Shown one piece after another: positions 8,781 to 18,372 of a stretch of 64,000 nucleotides of DNA. The DNA lies in assembly GCF_024699945.1 (NCBI RefSeq), contig NZ_JAJOMY010000001.1, positions 372,001 through 436,000 on the forward strand. Direction: 5' to 3'. A program made the translations under genes and the position numbers. Position 1 is the first letter of the stretch; every line of letters starts with the position of its first letter. The notes beneath the pieces are model-generated. The model was not told the DNA's origin and searched no databases. It saw only the letters and a program-made list of their open reading frames with translations. The DNA comes from Phenylobacterium sp. J426 (lineage in GTDB: Bacteria; Pseudomonadota; Alphaproteobacteria; Caulobacterales; Caulobacteraceae).

Positions 8781-10476
8781 ATGCGGACGTTCAATTCGGC
8801 CTCCTTGACCCTGATCGGCGCGATCGGCGCCCTCCTCTGCCTGACCGGCGGCGCTCAGGCGCAATCCGGCGCCCCGCCCGCCGACCTGGTGATCTGGGGC
8901 GGCGCCGTCCACACCGGCGCGGACAATGCGCCGCAGGCCGAGGCGGTGGCGGTGCGCAGGGGCCGCATCGCCTATGTCGGAAGCCGGTCCGGCGCGCAGG
9001 CGCAGGTCGGCCCCGGCACGCGGGTCGTGGACCTGAAGGGCGCGGCCCTGTTCCCCGGCTTCACCGACAGCCACGCGCACCTGCGCGGCATCGGCGAGCG
9101 CGAGCTGTCGCTGAACCTGGAGGGCTCGAGGTCCGCGGCCGAGGCGGCGGAGCGTACGAAGGCCTATCTGGCGAAGCGGCCCGGCGATGCGCCGGTCTGG
9201 GGCCGCGGCTGGATCGAGACCGGATGGCCCGAGGGCCGCTTCCTGCACCGCAAGGACATCGACCATTTCGCACCGCACCGGCCGGTGCTGCTGGTCCGCG
9301 CCGACGGTCACGCACTGGTGGCCAACACCGCGGCGCTGAAGGCGGCGGGCATCGACGAGCGGACCCAGGCGCCCGCCGGGGGCGAAATCCTCAAGGACAA
9401 GGACGGCCGGCTCACCGGCATGCTGGTCGACAACGCCATGGGCCTGGTCGCCAAGCTGCAGCCAAGGCCCACCGAGGCCGACAAGCGCGAGGCCTATGCC
9501 GCGGCCTTCAAGGTCGAGACCGCCTACGGCTGGACCGGCGTGCACAACATGAGCGTCGATTGGGCCGACGTGGCGCTGCTGGAGGACCTGGCGGCCAAGG
9601 GGCAGGCGCCGCTGCGCGTGTACAACGCCATCGACATCGGCGAGGCCGCGCCCCTGCTGGAGAGCGGCCCGCGGACCAGCGCAGACGGCCGGATCACCAC
9701 GCGGGCGGTGAAGATCTACGCCGACGGAGCGCTGGGTTCCCGGGGTGCGGCCCTGTTCGACCCCTATGCCGATGCGCACGGGACGAAGGGTCTGATCCTG
9801 ACGCCGCCCGAAGCCATGAAGGCCTCGATGGCCAAGGCCTACGCGGCGGGCATCCAGGTGGCCACGCATGCCATCGGCGACCGCGGGAATGCGGTGGTGC
9901 TGGACCTCTACGAGCAGGTGTTTGCGGCCACGCCGCCGAACGTGCGGCGGATGGCCCCGCTGGCGGATCGAGCATGCGCAGGTGGTGCGTCCGGCCGACA
10001 TCCGCCGGTTCGTGGACGACGCCGTGATCGCCTCGATGCAGCCCAGCCACGCCATCGGCGACCTGCACTTCGCGCCCGCCCGGCTGGGCGATGCGCGCCT
10101 CGACGGCGCCTATGCCTGGAAGAGCCTGACGGACGCTGGCGCCACGGTGGTGGGCGGCTCGGACGCCCCCGTGGAGCGCGGCGATCCGCTGATCGAGTTC
10201 TACGCTGCGGTGGCGCGCAAGGACCTGGAGGGCTTCTCGACGCCGGCCTGGCGCCCGAAGGAGGCGCTGTCGCGCCAAGAGGCGCTGAAGCTGTTCACCC
10301 GCAACGCGGCCTTCGCGCGGTTCGCGGAGGACGAGCTCGGGACCATCGAGGTGGGCAAGCGCGCCGACCTCTCGGCGTTCTCGGTCGACCTGATGACCGC
10401 GCCCGAGGCCGACATCCCCAAGGGCCACGCGGTGCTGACCGTCGTAGACGGCCAGGTCGTCTACGAGCGGCGCTGA
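8781..10476 (+). CDS. Secreted amidohydrolase (YtcJ/Amidohydro_3 family), frameshifted
   Basis: Signal peptide then ADLVIWGGAVHTG, FPGFTDSHAHLRGIG (metal-binding HxH), IQVATHAIGDRGN, and after a frameshift RIEHAQVV, GGSDAPVERGDP and LGTIEVGKRADLSAFS. These are the landmarks of metal-dependent amidohydrolases of the exoenzyme regulatory (YtcJ) type, which hydrolyse amide or carbamate bonds. The break lies at about 9950-9965: one missing base would join the first reading to WRIEHAQVV. The product would be about 565 residues. All metal ligands are present across the two frames. Confidence 0.85.
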
Positions 10477-10564
10477 GGCGATCATTCGTTAACAGTCGAG
10501 CGGAACCGTGGCGGCGGCGGCGGGTTCAGGGGCCGACCCCTGGAGCGAACCTGGAGACGCCGTC

Positions 10565-11071
10565 ATGGCCCACGACAAGATGACTCCCGCCGAGATCGAA
10601 GACCGCATGTGGTCGGCGATCGAGAAAGGCCAGCACACCGGCATGCTGGGCATCAGCGGCGACGGACACCACTTCCAGCCGATGACCGGCTTCGTCGAGC
10701 GCGAGACCAACACGATCTGGTTCTACACCTACAAGGACACCGACCTGGCGGAAGCGGCGGCCCAGGGAATGGGCGGCGGCCAGGGCAGCTTCATCTTCCA
10801 GAGCCGGGACCTGTGGGCCTGCATCGACGGGCGGCTGACCACCGACTATGACCGCGAGCGCATCGACAAGTACTGGAACGCCCACGTGGCCGCCTGGTAC
10901 CCGGAGGGCAAGGACGATCCGCGCCTCACCCTCCTGCGTCTCGACTGCGACGAAGCCGGGGTGTGGATCAGCGAAGGCGGACCGGTGAAGTACGCCATCG
11001 AAGTGGCCAAGGCGAACATGTCCAAGACCACGCCGGACATCGGCGAACGGCAGGACATCAACCTGCACTAG
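10565..11071 (+). CDS. Pyridoxamine 5'-phosphate oxidase-fold (general stress protein) family
   Basis: 168 residues from ATG 10565. It shows the split-barrel pattern of the general stress protein 26 group: HTGMLGISGDGHHFQPMTGF, then TIWFYTYKDTDLAE and SFIFQSRDLWACIDGRLTTD. Such proteins bind flavin (FMN/FAD), F420 or haem and are often stress induced. WYPEGKDDPRLTLLRLD is typical of this subgroup. It is monocistronic, followed by a hairpin at 11104-11127. Confidence 0.82.
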   Translation: MAHDKMTPAEIEDRMWSAIEKGQHTGMLGISGDGHHFQPMTGFVERETNTIWFYTYKDTDLAEAAAQGMGGGQGSFIFQSRDLWACIDGRLTTDYDRERIDKYWNAHVAAWYPEGKDDPRLTLLRLDCDEAGVWISEGGPVKYAIEVAKANMSKTTPDIGERQDINLH

Positions 11072-11103
11072 CCGTCCTTCACGGCGGATTGCGGCGACTT
11101 GGC

Positions 11104-11127
11104 GGCGCGGGACAGACGTTCCGCGCC
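11104..11127 (+). terminator. Possible terminator after the PNPOx-fold gene
   Basis: A 7-base perfect GC stem with a 10-base loop, followed by a weakly T-rich stretch, begins about 30 bases after the stop codon at 11071. Confidence 0.4.
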
Positions 11128-11368
11128 GTCTGCGTTTCACAAAAGATGATTCGTCCAGACTCTCCACGGCCCCGTTGCGTAAGCTATAGTTAAGTCGACT
11201 ATCCGACGCCCCCAAGAGCACTCAGAAGCTCGCCGTTGGCTGAGGACCACACAGTATTTTCGGGATTTTCCACCCAGACTTGCGAACAGTGTCGAGTTCA
11301 CGACAGTATGAGACGAGGAGCGTCGATAACTTGAAACCCGAGCCCTACGGCCGCGTTTCTAGTCCCCG

Positions 11369-12076
11369 ATGCAGAGGCCCGTCCCCGCGTTGCAGAATAG
11401 CCTGCTCGAAGCGCTGCCGCCTTCCGACTACGCGCTGATTGCTCCGCACCTGACTCAGGTGGAGCTTGAGCGCGGACGCCTGCTGTACGATCCGGGCGAC
11501 GTGGTCGACGTCGTCTATTTCCCGCACGACGGCGTCATCTCCCTGATGACGCTGATGGAGAACGGCGCGGCGATCGAAAGCGCCACGATCGGGCCGGAAG
11601 GCGCGCTGGGCCTCATGGCCGCGGTCGCGCCGCGCCAGTCGCTCTCGCGCGTCATCGTTCAGACCCCGCTCAGGGCCGCTCGCATCAGCGCCGAGCGGCT
11701 TCACGAGGCCTGGGAGAGGAGCGCCAAGTTGCGCGACCTCGTGGACCGCCACACCGAGGCCCTGTTCGGCCATGCCATCCAGTCGGTCGCCTGCAACGCC
11801 CTGCACTCGGTGGAAGCCAGGTTCTGCCGGTGGCTGCTCACCTGCCACGACCGGATCTCGGCCGATACGGTGGCGCTGACCCAGGAATTCCTGGCCGACA
11901 TGCTGGGCGTGCAACGGACGACCGTGACGGCGGTCGCCCGGCAGCTGCAGGAAAAAGGCCTGATCCGCTACCGCCGCGGCGTGGTGGACATCATGGATCG
12001 CGCGGGGCTCGAGGCCCAGGCGTGTGAGTGCTACGGCGTCATCCGCAAGACCTACAACCGGCTGTTGCCGCGGTAA
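11369..12076 (+). CDS. Crp/Fnr-family transcriptional regulator
   Basis: 235 residues. The N-terminal half is a cyclic-nucleotide-binding-like barrel (VELERGRLLYDPGDVVDVVYFPHDGVISL) and the C-terminal part is a winged helix (LTQEFLADMLGVQRTTVTAVARQLQEKGLI). Cys residues are few and not in FNR iron-sulfur arrangement, and the sequence resembles the alphaproteobacterial group with helix-turn-helix LGVQRTTVT. The 297 bases upstream (11072-11368) hold no gene I can support. Effector and targets are unknown. Confidence 0.88.
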   Translation: MQRPVPALQNSLLEALPPSDYALIAPHLTQVELERGRLLYDPGDVVDVVYFPHDGVISLMTLMENGAAIESATIGPEGALGLMAAVAPRQSLSRVIVQTPLRAARISAERLHEAWERSAKLRDLVDRHTEALFGHAIQSVACNALHSVEARFCRWLLTCHDRISADTVALTQEFLADMLGVQRTTVTAVARQLQEKGLIRYRRGVVDIMDRAGLEAQACECYGVIRKTYNRLLPR

Positions 12077-12185
12077 CGCCGCTCGTCCGGATTCTGATTG
12101 CGCGGGGCGGAAATTCCCTCTTCTCTGCATCCCATGGGGAGGTTCCCGCCGGGACCCCGGGATAACGTTTCGAAGAGAAGGCCTG

Positions 12186-14321
12186 ATGACCCGCTTCACG
12201 CGCAAATTCCTGCTGTCCGCGACCGCAACCGCCGCCCTCGCCCTTTCGAGCCAGGCTCAGGCGGCCGACGGCCACGACCACACCTGCGCCGACCAAGCCT
12301 GCGAGACGGCGCTGCTGTTCGCCGACACGCCGAGCGCCTCCGGCGCCGCCGCCGCGACCTCGCTGGAGAGCCCGAAGTACGGAACGTGGGGCTTCGACCT
12401 GTCGGGCATGGACCGCTCGGTGAAGCCGGGCGACGACTTCTTCAAGTTCGCCAACGGCACCTGGGACAAGACCACCGAGATCCCATCGGACCGCGTGCGC
12501 TGGGGCAACTTCAACAAGCTGCGCGAGCTGTCGGACGCCCGCCTGCACGCCATCCTGGAGGAGGCCAAGGCCGGCAAGCTGCAGGACCCCGACGCGGCCA
12601 AGATCGCCGCCGGCTACGCCGCCTACATGGACGAGGCGCTGGCCGAGAAGCTGGACGCCAAGCCGATCGCGCCTGAGCTCGCCCAGATCCGCAAGATCAA
12701 GAGCCGCGACGAGTTCACCGCGCTGATGGGCAAGGCCAACACCACCGGCTTCAGCTCGATCCTGCCGGTGTTCATCTCGATCGACGCCAAGGCGCCCACC
12801 AAGTACGCGGTGATGTCGGGCACCGGCGGCCTGGGGATGCCGGACCGCGACTACTACCTGCAGGCCGCGTTCGCCGAGAAGAAGGCCAAGTACCAGGCCT
12901 ATGTGCAGCAGCTGCTGACCATGATCGGCTGGCAGAACCCCGCCGACAGCGCCAAGGCGGTCGTCGACTTCGAGACGCGTCTGGCCGAGGCCTCCTGGAC
13001 GCGCGTGGAGCGCCGGGACCGGGACAAGACGTACAATCCGATGACGCCGGCGGAGCTCGCCGCCTACACGCCGGGCTTCGACTGGAACCGGTACCTGGCC
13101 GCCACGGAGCTGCCGAAGGTCGACCGGGTCGTCGTGACCACCAACACCGCCTTCCCGAAGTTCGCCAAGGTCTATGGCGAGACGCCGCTGGAAACCCTCA
13201 AGGCCTGGCAGGCCTTCCACGTGGCCGACGGCGCAGCCCCGCTGCTGTCGAAGCGCTTCGTCGACGCCCACTTCGAGTTCCGTCAGAAGGAGCTCGCCGG
13301 CCAGCCGGAGCAACAGGCCCGCTGGAAGCGCGCGGCCCAGTTCATGGACCAGTCCATCGGCGAGTCCATCGGCCGCGTCTATGTCGCGCGCTACTTCACG
13401 CCGGATTCCAAGGCCAAGATGGACGACCTGGTGGCCAACATCCGCACCGCGATGCGCGAGCGCATCGAGAAGCTGGAATGGATGGGCCCGGAAACCAAGG
13501 CCCAGGCGCAGGACAAGCTGGCCAAGTTCACCGTCAAGATCGGCTATCCGGTGATGTGGCGCGACTACGCCAAGCTGGAGCTGAAGCCGAACGACCTCTA
13601 TGGCAACGCGGTGCGGACCGGCGCCTTCCAGTGGCGGCGCAACGTGGCGCGCCTCGACCAGCCGGTCGACAAGCGCGAGTGGGGCATGACCCCGCAGACG
13701 GTCAATGCCTACTACAACTTCGCCAACAACGAGATCGTCTTCCCGGCGGCGATCCTCCAGCCGCCGTTCTTCGATCCCGACGCCGATCCGGCCATCAACT
13801 ACGGCGGCATCGGCGGGGTGATCGGGCACGAGATCAGCCACGGCTTCGACGACCAGGGCCGCAAGTCCGACGGCGACGGCGTCCTGCGCGACTGGTGGAC
13901 GGCCGAGGACAACGCCAAGTTCAAGGCTCAGGCCGACAAGCTGGGCGCCCAGTACTCGGCGTTCGAGCCCCTGCCCGGCTCCAAGCTGCAGGGCGGCTTG
14001 ACCATGGGCGAGAACATCGGCGACCTCGGCGGGCTCTCGCTGGGCCTCGACGCCTACCACGCCTCGCTGAAGGGCAAGCCCGCGCCCGTGATCGACGGCC
14101 TCACCGGCGAGCAGCGCGTCTTCCTGGGCTGGGCGCAGGTCTGGCGTGAGAAGTACCGGGACGAGGCCCTGCGCCAGCAGGTCGTCACCGGCCCGCACTC
14201 GCCGGCGTATTATCGCGTCAACGGCACCATCCGGAACATCCCCGGCTGGTACGAGGCGTGGGACGTGAAGGCCGGCGACAAGCTCTATGTCGCGCCGGAA
14301 GACCGCGTCCGGATCTGGTGA
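12186..14321 (+). CDS. M13-family zinc metallopeptidase (neprilysin/PepO-like)
   Basis: 711 residues from ATG 12186, with AGAAGG as ribosome site and a signal peptide (FLLSATATAALALSSQAQA). The N-terminal M13 domain starts with GFDLSGMDRSVKPGDDFFKFANG. The zinc motif HEISH is at about 548-552, the third ligand in GENIGDLGG near 609, and the NAYYN substrate-binding motif is present (TVNAYYNFANNEIVFPAA). Length and motifs fit an intact periplasmic oligopeptidase. A strong hairpin follows. Confidence 0.95.
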   Translation: MTRFTRKFLLSATATAALALSSQAQAADGHDHTCADQACETALLFADTPSASGAAAATSLESPKYGTWGFDLSGMDRSVKPGDDFFKFANGTWDKTTEIPSDRVRWGNFNKLRELSDARLHAILEEAKAGKLQDPDAAKIAAGYAAYMDEALAEKLDAKPIAPELAQIRKIKSRDEFTALMGKANTTGFSSILPVFISIDAKAPTKYAVMSGTGGLGMPDRDYYLQAAFAEKKAKYQAYVQQLLTMIGWQNPADSAKAVVDFETRLAEASWTRVERRDRDKTYNPMTPAELAAYTPGFDWNRYLAATELPKVDRVVVTTNTAFPKFAKVYGETPLETLKAWQAFHVADGAAPLLSKRFVDAHFEFRQKELAGQPEQQARWKRAAQFMDQSIGESIGRVYVARYFTPDSKAKMDDLVANIRTAMRERIEKLEWMGPETKAQAQDKLAKFTVKIGYPVMWRDYAKLELKPNDLYGNAVRTGAFQWRRNVARLDQPVDKREWGMTPQTVNAYYNFANNEIVFPAAILQPPFFDPDADPAINYGGIGGVIGHEISHGFDDQGRKSDGDGVLRDWWTAEDNAKFKAQADKLGAQYSAFEPLPGSKLQGGLTMGENIGDLGGLSLGLDAYHASLKGKPAPVIDGLTGEQRVFLGWAQVWREKYRDEALRQQVVTGPHSPAYYRVNGTIRNIPGWYEAWDVKAGDKLYVAPEDRVRIW

Positions 14322-14331
14322 TCGCAAGGAC

Positions 14332-14359
14332 GGGGGCGTTCGCCGCGACGAACGCCCCC
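14332..14359 (+). terminator. Terminator of the M13 peptidase gene
   Basis: A perfect 11-base stem (GGGGGCGTTCG with its complement) and 6-base loop starts 10 bases after the stop codon at 14321. Confidence 0.65.
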
Positions 14360-14427
14360 TCTGCGTTGAAGCCGGTCATCGTTCCCGGTTAAGTGGGCGG
14401 GGGCGCCCTGCAGGACGGGACGGGATC

Positions 14428-14922
14428 ATGCGCGCGTGGGTTTGCGCCAGACATCTGGCCGGAATGGCGGCCGCCGCCGGCCTGGCCGCATGCGAACAGC
14501 CGGCCTGGCTGACCGGCCGCGACCCTCTTCCGCCCCTCGCACCCTGGGCCGACGCCCTCGTCGGACGTCCGCTGACCGAGGTCTTCGCCCCGGCGCCGGC
14601 CGGCGCCTGCAGCGGCAACGTCGATCAGGTGGAGCAGAGGTATGGCGGCCAGCGCCCCGGCGCGCGCATCTCCGGCTGGGGCTGGGACGCCGCCGCGAAA
14701 GCGCCCCTGGCCCGAATCGTCGTGACCGGGCCGGACGGCCGAATCTCGGGCGGGGGCGAGAGCGGACGTGAGCGAAACGACGTGCCGGAGGCCCGACCGG
14801 AGGTCACCTCCCGGACCACCGGGTGGACGGCGCTGACCCGGACATCGGAGGGCGAGGCGCAGGCCTATGGCGTGCTGGCGGACGGCCGCCGCGCCTGTCA
14901 CCTGGCCGGCGTCGCGCTTTGA
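14428..14922 (+). CDS. Putative lipoprotein of unknown function
   Basis: 164 residues from ATG 14428. MAAAAGLAACEQ is a lipobox (LAAC), suggesting lipidation. The rest shows no recognised domain; short motifs are GWGWDAAAKAPLARIVVTGPDGRI. The stop codon overlaps a possible TTG start of the next gene (TTGA, 14919-14922), so it may be the first gene of the downstream glycosylation operon. Confidence 0.65.
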   Translation: MRAWVCARHLAGMAAAAGLAACEQPAWLTGRDPLPPLAPWADALVGRPLTEVFAPAPAGACSGNVDQVEQRYGGQRPGARISGWGWDAAAKAPLARIVVTGPDGRISGGGESGRERNDVPEARPEVTSRTTGWTALTRTSEGEAQAYGVLADGRRACHLAGVAL

Positions 14923-16292
14923 CGGCGTCCGCCTTCCCCGCCGCCGTTCCGGGCCGTCCGATGTGGCTGGCGGCCCTCGCCTTCGCCGGGCTGGCGACAG
15001 CGCTGATCTGCGTCCCTGCCTGGCCGGGGCACATGAACTACGACGGCCTCTACGCCTACGAGCGCTCGTTCGCGGGCATCGAGCACATGACCTGGCCTCC
15101 GACCCACACCTACCTTTTCTGGCTCAGCCGGAAGGCCGGTCTGGGCGTCGGCGGCCTGTTCGTCGCCCAGACCTTCCTGCTGTTCCTGGGCGCGGGTCTT
15201 TCGGCCAGCCTGCTGATCCGCAGCCGCCTTTGGGCGCTGGCGGCCATGGCCGCCTTCGCGACCGCCTTCGTCGCCGTGCCGCCGATGCTGGGCGTGGCGA
15301 TGGCGCACTGGCGGGACGTGACGGTGGCGAGCTTCGCGCTGGCCAGTCTGGCGCTCTGGCTGCTGGCCGCCCACGCCCGGCGAGCCGCCCTGTTGCTGCC
15401 GGCGGCCCTGATGCTCGGGATGAGCGTCTCGCTGCGCTACAACGCCTTCCCGCTGTTTGCCTTGATCGCGCCCCTGATGATCTGGCGGCCCCTGCTCGAG
15501 CGGCGGCCCACCGTCGCCCTGCGGGCCTTCGCGACCCTGGCGCTCGTGCTCGGCGTCGGCCTCGCCTGGGCCTCGTGGCAGTGGCGCCTGCCCGATTTCA
15601 AGCGCATGCCCGCCGCCGGGACCCTCTACCAGATCCAGCTGTTCGACCTGCTGGGCGTCTCCGCCTGCACGGATCGTAACCTGCTGCCGCCGCAGGTGAC
15701 CGCCGGCCGGCCGATCACCCCCGCCCAGATCCGCGAAGCCTACGATCCGCGCCACGTCCAGATGGCGCACGAACCCGGCGCGAGCGATCCGCCGGTGCTG
15801 AAGACCGACGGCGACGGGGCGGTGGGCCGGGCCTGGCGCGCAGCCATCCCTCGTCATCTCGGCTGCTACCTCGACCACCGGCGCATCGTCATGGTGGAGC
15901 AGCTGGGCATGGCCAAGCGCGATGTCTTCTATCCCGTGCACGGCGGCATCGACGCCAACGCGCGCGGGCTCGCGCTGGCCCGGCCCGACCTGTCGCGCAA
16001 CGTGAGCGCCTATGTGCAGCGCAACGCGCCGGAGTACTGGCGTCGGCCTGCCTTGCTCTACGTCCTGGCGCTTGGCGTCGCCGGGCTGCTGGCGCTGCGC
16101 CGCGATCCGCGGGCGCTGCTGGCGCTGGCGCTGACCGGCGGCGCGGCGGCCAACCTGGCGTTGCTGTTCCTGATCGGACCGGCTGCCGACGCGCGCTACA
16201 TCTTCCCGTCGAACGCCCTGTGCGCCCTGGTCATCGCGGCGGGCGTGGCCATGCTCATCGAAGGTCCGCCGACCCGGAAGGCCCGTCGATGA
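14919..16292 (+). CDS. Multi-pass membrane protein, glycosyltransferase-like
   Basis: About 457 residues with roughly ten hydrophobic helices. The first loop contains MNYDGLYAYERS and MTWPPTHTYLFW, reminiscent of the acidic residues in the first periplasmic loop of GT-C-type polyprenyl-phosphate sugar transferases, but I cannot assign a family. Start is either TTG 14919, overlapping the preceding stop, or ATG 14961. The stop codon overlaps the next ATG (ATGA, 16289-16292). Position in an operon with a GtrB-like GT2 enzyme and a GtrA-like protein supports a role in surface glycan or lipid-linked sugar transfer. Confidence 0.7.
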   Translation: MTASAFPAAVPGRPMWLAALAFAGLATALICVPAWPGHMNYDGLYAYERSFAGIEHMTWPPTHTYLFWLSRKAGLGVGGLFVAQTFLLFLGAGLSASLLIRSRLWALAAMAAFATAFVAVPPMLGVAMAHWRDVTVASFALASLALWLLAAHARRAALLLPAALMLGMSVSLRYNAFPLFALIAPLMIWRPLLERRPTVALRAFATLALVLGVGLAWASWQWRLPDFKRMPAAGTLYQIQLFDLLGVSACTDRNLLPPQVTAGRPITPAQIREAYDPRHVQMAHEPGASDPPVLKTDGDGAVGRAWRAAIPRHLGCYLDHRRIVMVEQLGMAKRDVFYPVHGGIDANARGLALARPDLSRNVSAYVQRNAPEYWRRPALLYVLALGVAGLLALRRDPRALLALALTGGAAANLALLFLIGPAADARYIFPSNALCALVIAAGVAMLIEGPPTRKARR

Positions 16293-17248
16293 CCGTGCGC
16301 GCCAGAACCGGAAAGACGTTGTCGCTGGTCGTGCCGATGCATGACGAGGCGGATGGCCTGGCCCTGCTGTTCGAACGGCTCGACTCTGCCACGACCGGGC
16401 TGGACGTCGCGGTGGAGATCGTCTGCGTGGACGACGGCAGCCGTGACGGCACACTGGCCGCGCTGCGCGATCGGGCCGCGGCCGACGAGCGGGTGCGGGT
16501 CGTGGCGCTGAGCCGCAACTTCGGGAAGGAGGCGGCGCTGACCGCCGGGCTCGACGCGGCGCGGGGCGACATGGTCGTGCCGCTCGACGCCGACCTTCAG
16601 GATCCGCCCGAACTGATCGCCGAGTTCCTGGCGCTGTGGGAACAGGGTTACGACGTGGTCTACGGCGTGCGCACCGACCGCTCCAGCGACAGCTTCACCA
16701 AGCGGCAGACCGCCTCGATCTTCTACCGCCTGTTCAACGGGCTCTCGGACTATCCGATCCCGGACAGCGCAGGCGACTTCCGGTTGATGGACCGCGCGGT
16801 CGTCGAGGCCCTGAAGCAGTTGCCCGAGCGCAACCGGTTCATGAAGGGCCTGTTCTCATGGGTCGGGTTCCGGCAGGCGGGGGTGCCATATGCGCGGCCG
16901 CCGCGGGCGGCGGGCGGAACCTCCTGGAGCTATCGCAAGCTGTTCCGTTTCGCTCTCGACGGGCTGACGGCGTTCACGACCGCGCCGCTGCGGGTGTGGA
17001 CCGGCGTCGGAGTCGTCTCGGCCCTCCTGGCGGTGATCTGGGCGCTGGTGCTGATCGTGCGGGTGCTCGTGGTGGGCCGCGACGTGCCAGGCTACGCCTC
17101 GCTGATGGTCGTGATCCTGTTCGCGTTCGCGATCCAGATGATCGCCCTGGGCATCCTCGGCGAGTACGTGGGCCGCATGTACCAGGAGGTGAAGCAGCGT
17201 CCGACCTATCTCGTCCGCGAGCGGATCGGCTTTGGGGAAGACGCCTAG
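16289..17248 (+). CDS. GT2 glycosyltransferase, GtrB/DPM1-like
   Basis: 319 residues. GT2 signatures are LSLVVPMHDEADGL, CVDDGSRDGT and the catalytic LDADLQDPPE, followed by a conserved RNRFMKGLFSWVGF segment. Two C-terminal transmembrane helices (about 235-300) anchor it. This architecture matches polyprenyl-phosphate glycosyltransferases that load glucose or a related sugar onto undecaprenyl phosphate on the cytoplasmic face. The ATG overlaps the upstream stop by four bases. Confidence 0.92.
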   Translation: MTVRARTGKTLSLVVPMHDEADGLALLFERLDSATTGLDVAVEIVCVDDGSRDGTLAALRDRAAADERVRVVALSRNFGKEAALTAGLDAARGDMVVPLDADLQDPPELIAEFLALWEQGYDVVYGVRTDRSSDSFTKRQTASIFYRLFNGLSDYPIPDSAGDFRLMDRAVVEALKQLPERNRFMKGLFSWVGFRQAGVPYARPPRAAGGTSWSYRKLFRFALDGLTAFTTAPLRVWTGVGVVSALLAVIWALVLIVRVLVVGRDVPGYASLMVVILFAFAIQMIALGILGEYVGRMYQEVKQRPTYLVRERIGFGEDA

Positions 17249-17980
17249 GTGGAACGCGCGATCTATGACCGGCTTCGGGAGATCGAGCAGGACCACTGGT
17301 GGTTCGAAGGCCGGCGCGCCGTCCTGACTTCCGAGATCGAACGCCTGAGCTTGCCCGCGGACGCACGCGTTCTGGAGGTCGGCTGCGGCGCGGGCGGCAA
17401 CCTCGCCATGCTGCGGCGGTTCGGCGAGGTGTCGGCCGTCGAGCCGGACGGTCCGTCGCGCGAGTACGCGGCCGGGCGGGGCCTTGCGGAGGTGCGAGGC
17501 GGCCTGCTGCCCGACGGGCTGCCGGATTTCGGCGGGCCCTTCGACCTGGTCTGCGCCTTCGACGTGGTCGAGCACGTAGACGACGACGCGGGCGCGGTGC
17601 GGGCGATGGCCGCCCAGCTGAGAACCGGTGGCAGGCTGGTGATCACGGTGCCGGCCTACGCCTGGATGTGGAGCGCCCACGACGCGGCCCACCATCACAA
17701 GCGCCGCTATGTCCGGCCCGAGGTGCGCAATCTGATCCAGGCCGCCGGCCTGAAGGTGCGGCGGGTCACCCATTTCAACACCCTGCTGTTTCCGCCGATC
17801 GCGGCGATCCGGCTGGCCAAGGCGGCCCTGAAGCGCGACGGCGGGGACGACGAGGCGCTGCCGCCGCCCGCGCTCAACCGGTTGCTGGCCTCGATGTTCG
17901 CCGCCGAACGCGGTCTGCTGCGGGCGGTGGACCTGCCGTTCGGGGTCTCCATCCTGGCGGTGGCGGAGAGGCCGGCGTGA
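17249..17980 (+). CDS. Class I SAM-dependent methyltransferase
   Basis: 243 residues from a GTG directly after the upstream stop. Motif I is VLEVGCGAGGNLAML, followed by EVSAVEPDG and LVCAFDVVEHVDDD. WMWSAHDAAHHHKRRY is characteristic of methyltransferases found beside GtrB/GtrA-type genes, probably acting on sugars or glycolipids. The acceptor is unknown. Its stop overlaps the GTG of the next gene. Confidence 0.88.
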   Translation: MERAIYDRLREIEQDHWWFEGRRAVLTSEIERLSLPADARVLEVGCGAGGNLAMLRRFGEVSAVEPDGPSREYAAGRGLAEVRGGLLPDGLPDFGGPFDLVCAFDVVEHVDDDAGAVRAMAAQLRTGGRLVITVPAYAWMWSAHDAAHHHKRRYVRPEVRNLIQAAGLKVRRVTHFNTLLFPPIAAIRLAKAALKRDGGDDEALPPPALNRLLASMFAAERGLLRAVDLPFGVSILAVAERPA

Positions 17981-18372
17981 GGCCTGTGGCCCGCCAGGCG
18001 GTGGTGTTCGCCGCGGTGGGCGCGGCGGCGACGGGCGCCCATGTGGCCGCCGCCCTCGCGTTCCGACACCTGGCCGGCCTCGAGCCGCTCGCCGCCAACC
18101 TGCTGGCCTATCTCGCCGCCGTGGCTGTGTCTTATCTCGGCAACGCGCGGCTGACCTTCGGGCGACCGGCGCTGCAGGGCGGGCAGTTCCTGCGCTTCCT
18201 GGTCGTCTCGTTGTTCGGCCTGGGCGTGACCCAGGTCCTGACCTGGCTGCTGGTCGTCGAGGCCGGCTGGCCGTTCGCCGCGGGCCTCGCGGTCGTCGCG
18301 GTCGTCACGCCGGCCGCCACGTTCACCGCCTCTAAGCTGTGGGCTTTCGCGGGTCCCTACTCCAGCCGCTGA
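17977..18372 (+). CDS. GtrA-like membrane protein
   Basis: 131 residues from GTG 17977, overlapping the preceding stop (GTGA). Four hydrophobic helices and the motifs FAAVGAAATGAHVAAA, VSYLGNARLTF and ASKLWAF fit the GtrA/DPMS family, thought to assist flipping of undecaprenyl-phosphate sugars. It completes a four- or five-gene coupled operon. Its last 16 bases overlap the convergent LOG-family gene. Confidence 0.88.
   Translation: MRPVARQAVVFAAVGAAATGAHVAAALAFRHLAGLEPLAANLLAYLAAVAVSYLGNARLTFGRPALQGGQFLRFLVVSLFGLGVTQVLTWLLVVEAGWPFAAGLAVVAVVTPAATFTASKLWAFAGPYSSR

Noticed and set aside
12039..14327. 762-codon open frame on the minus strand
   Set aside because: Antisense to the intact M13 peptidase, with no motif or plausible start.
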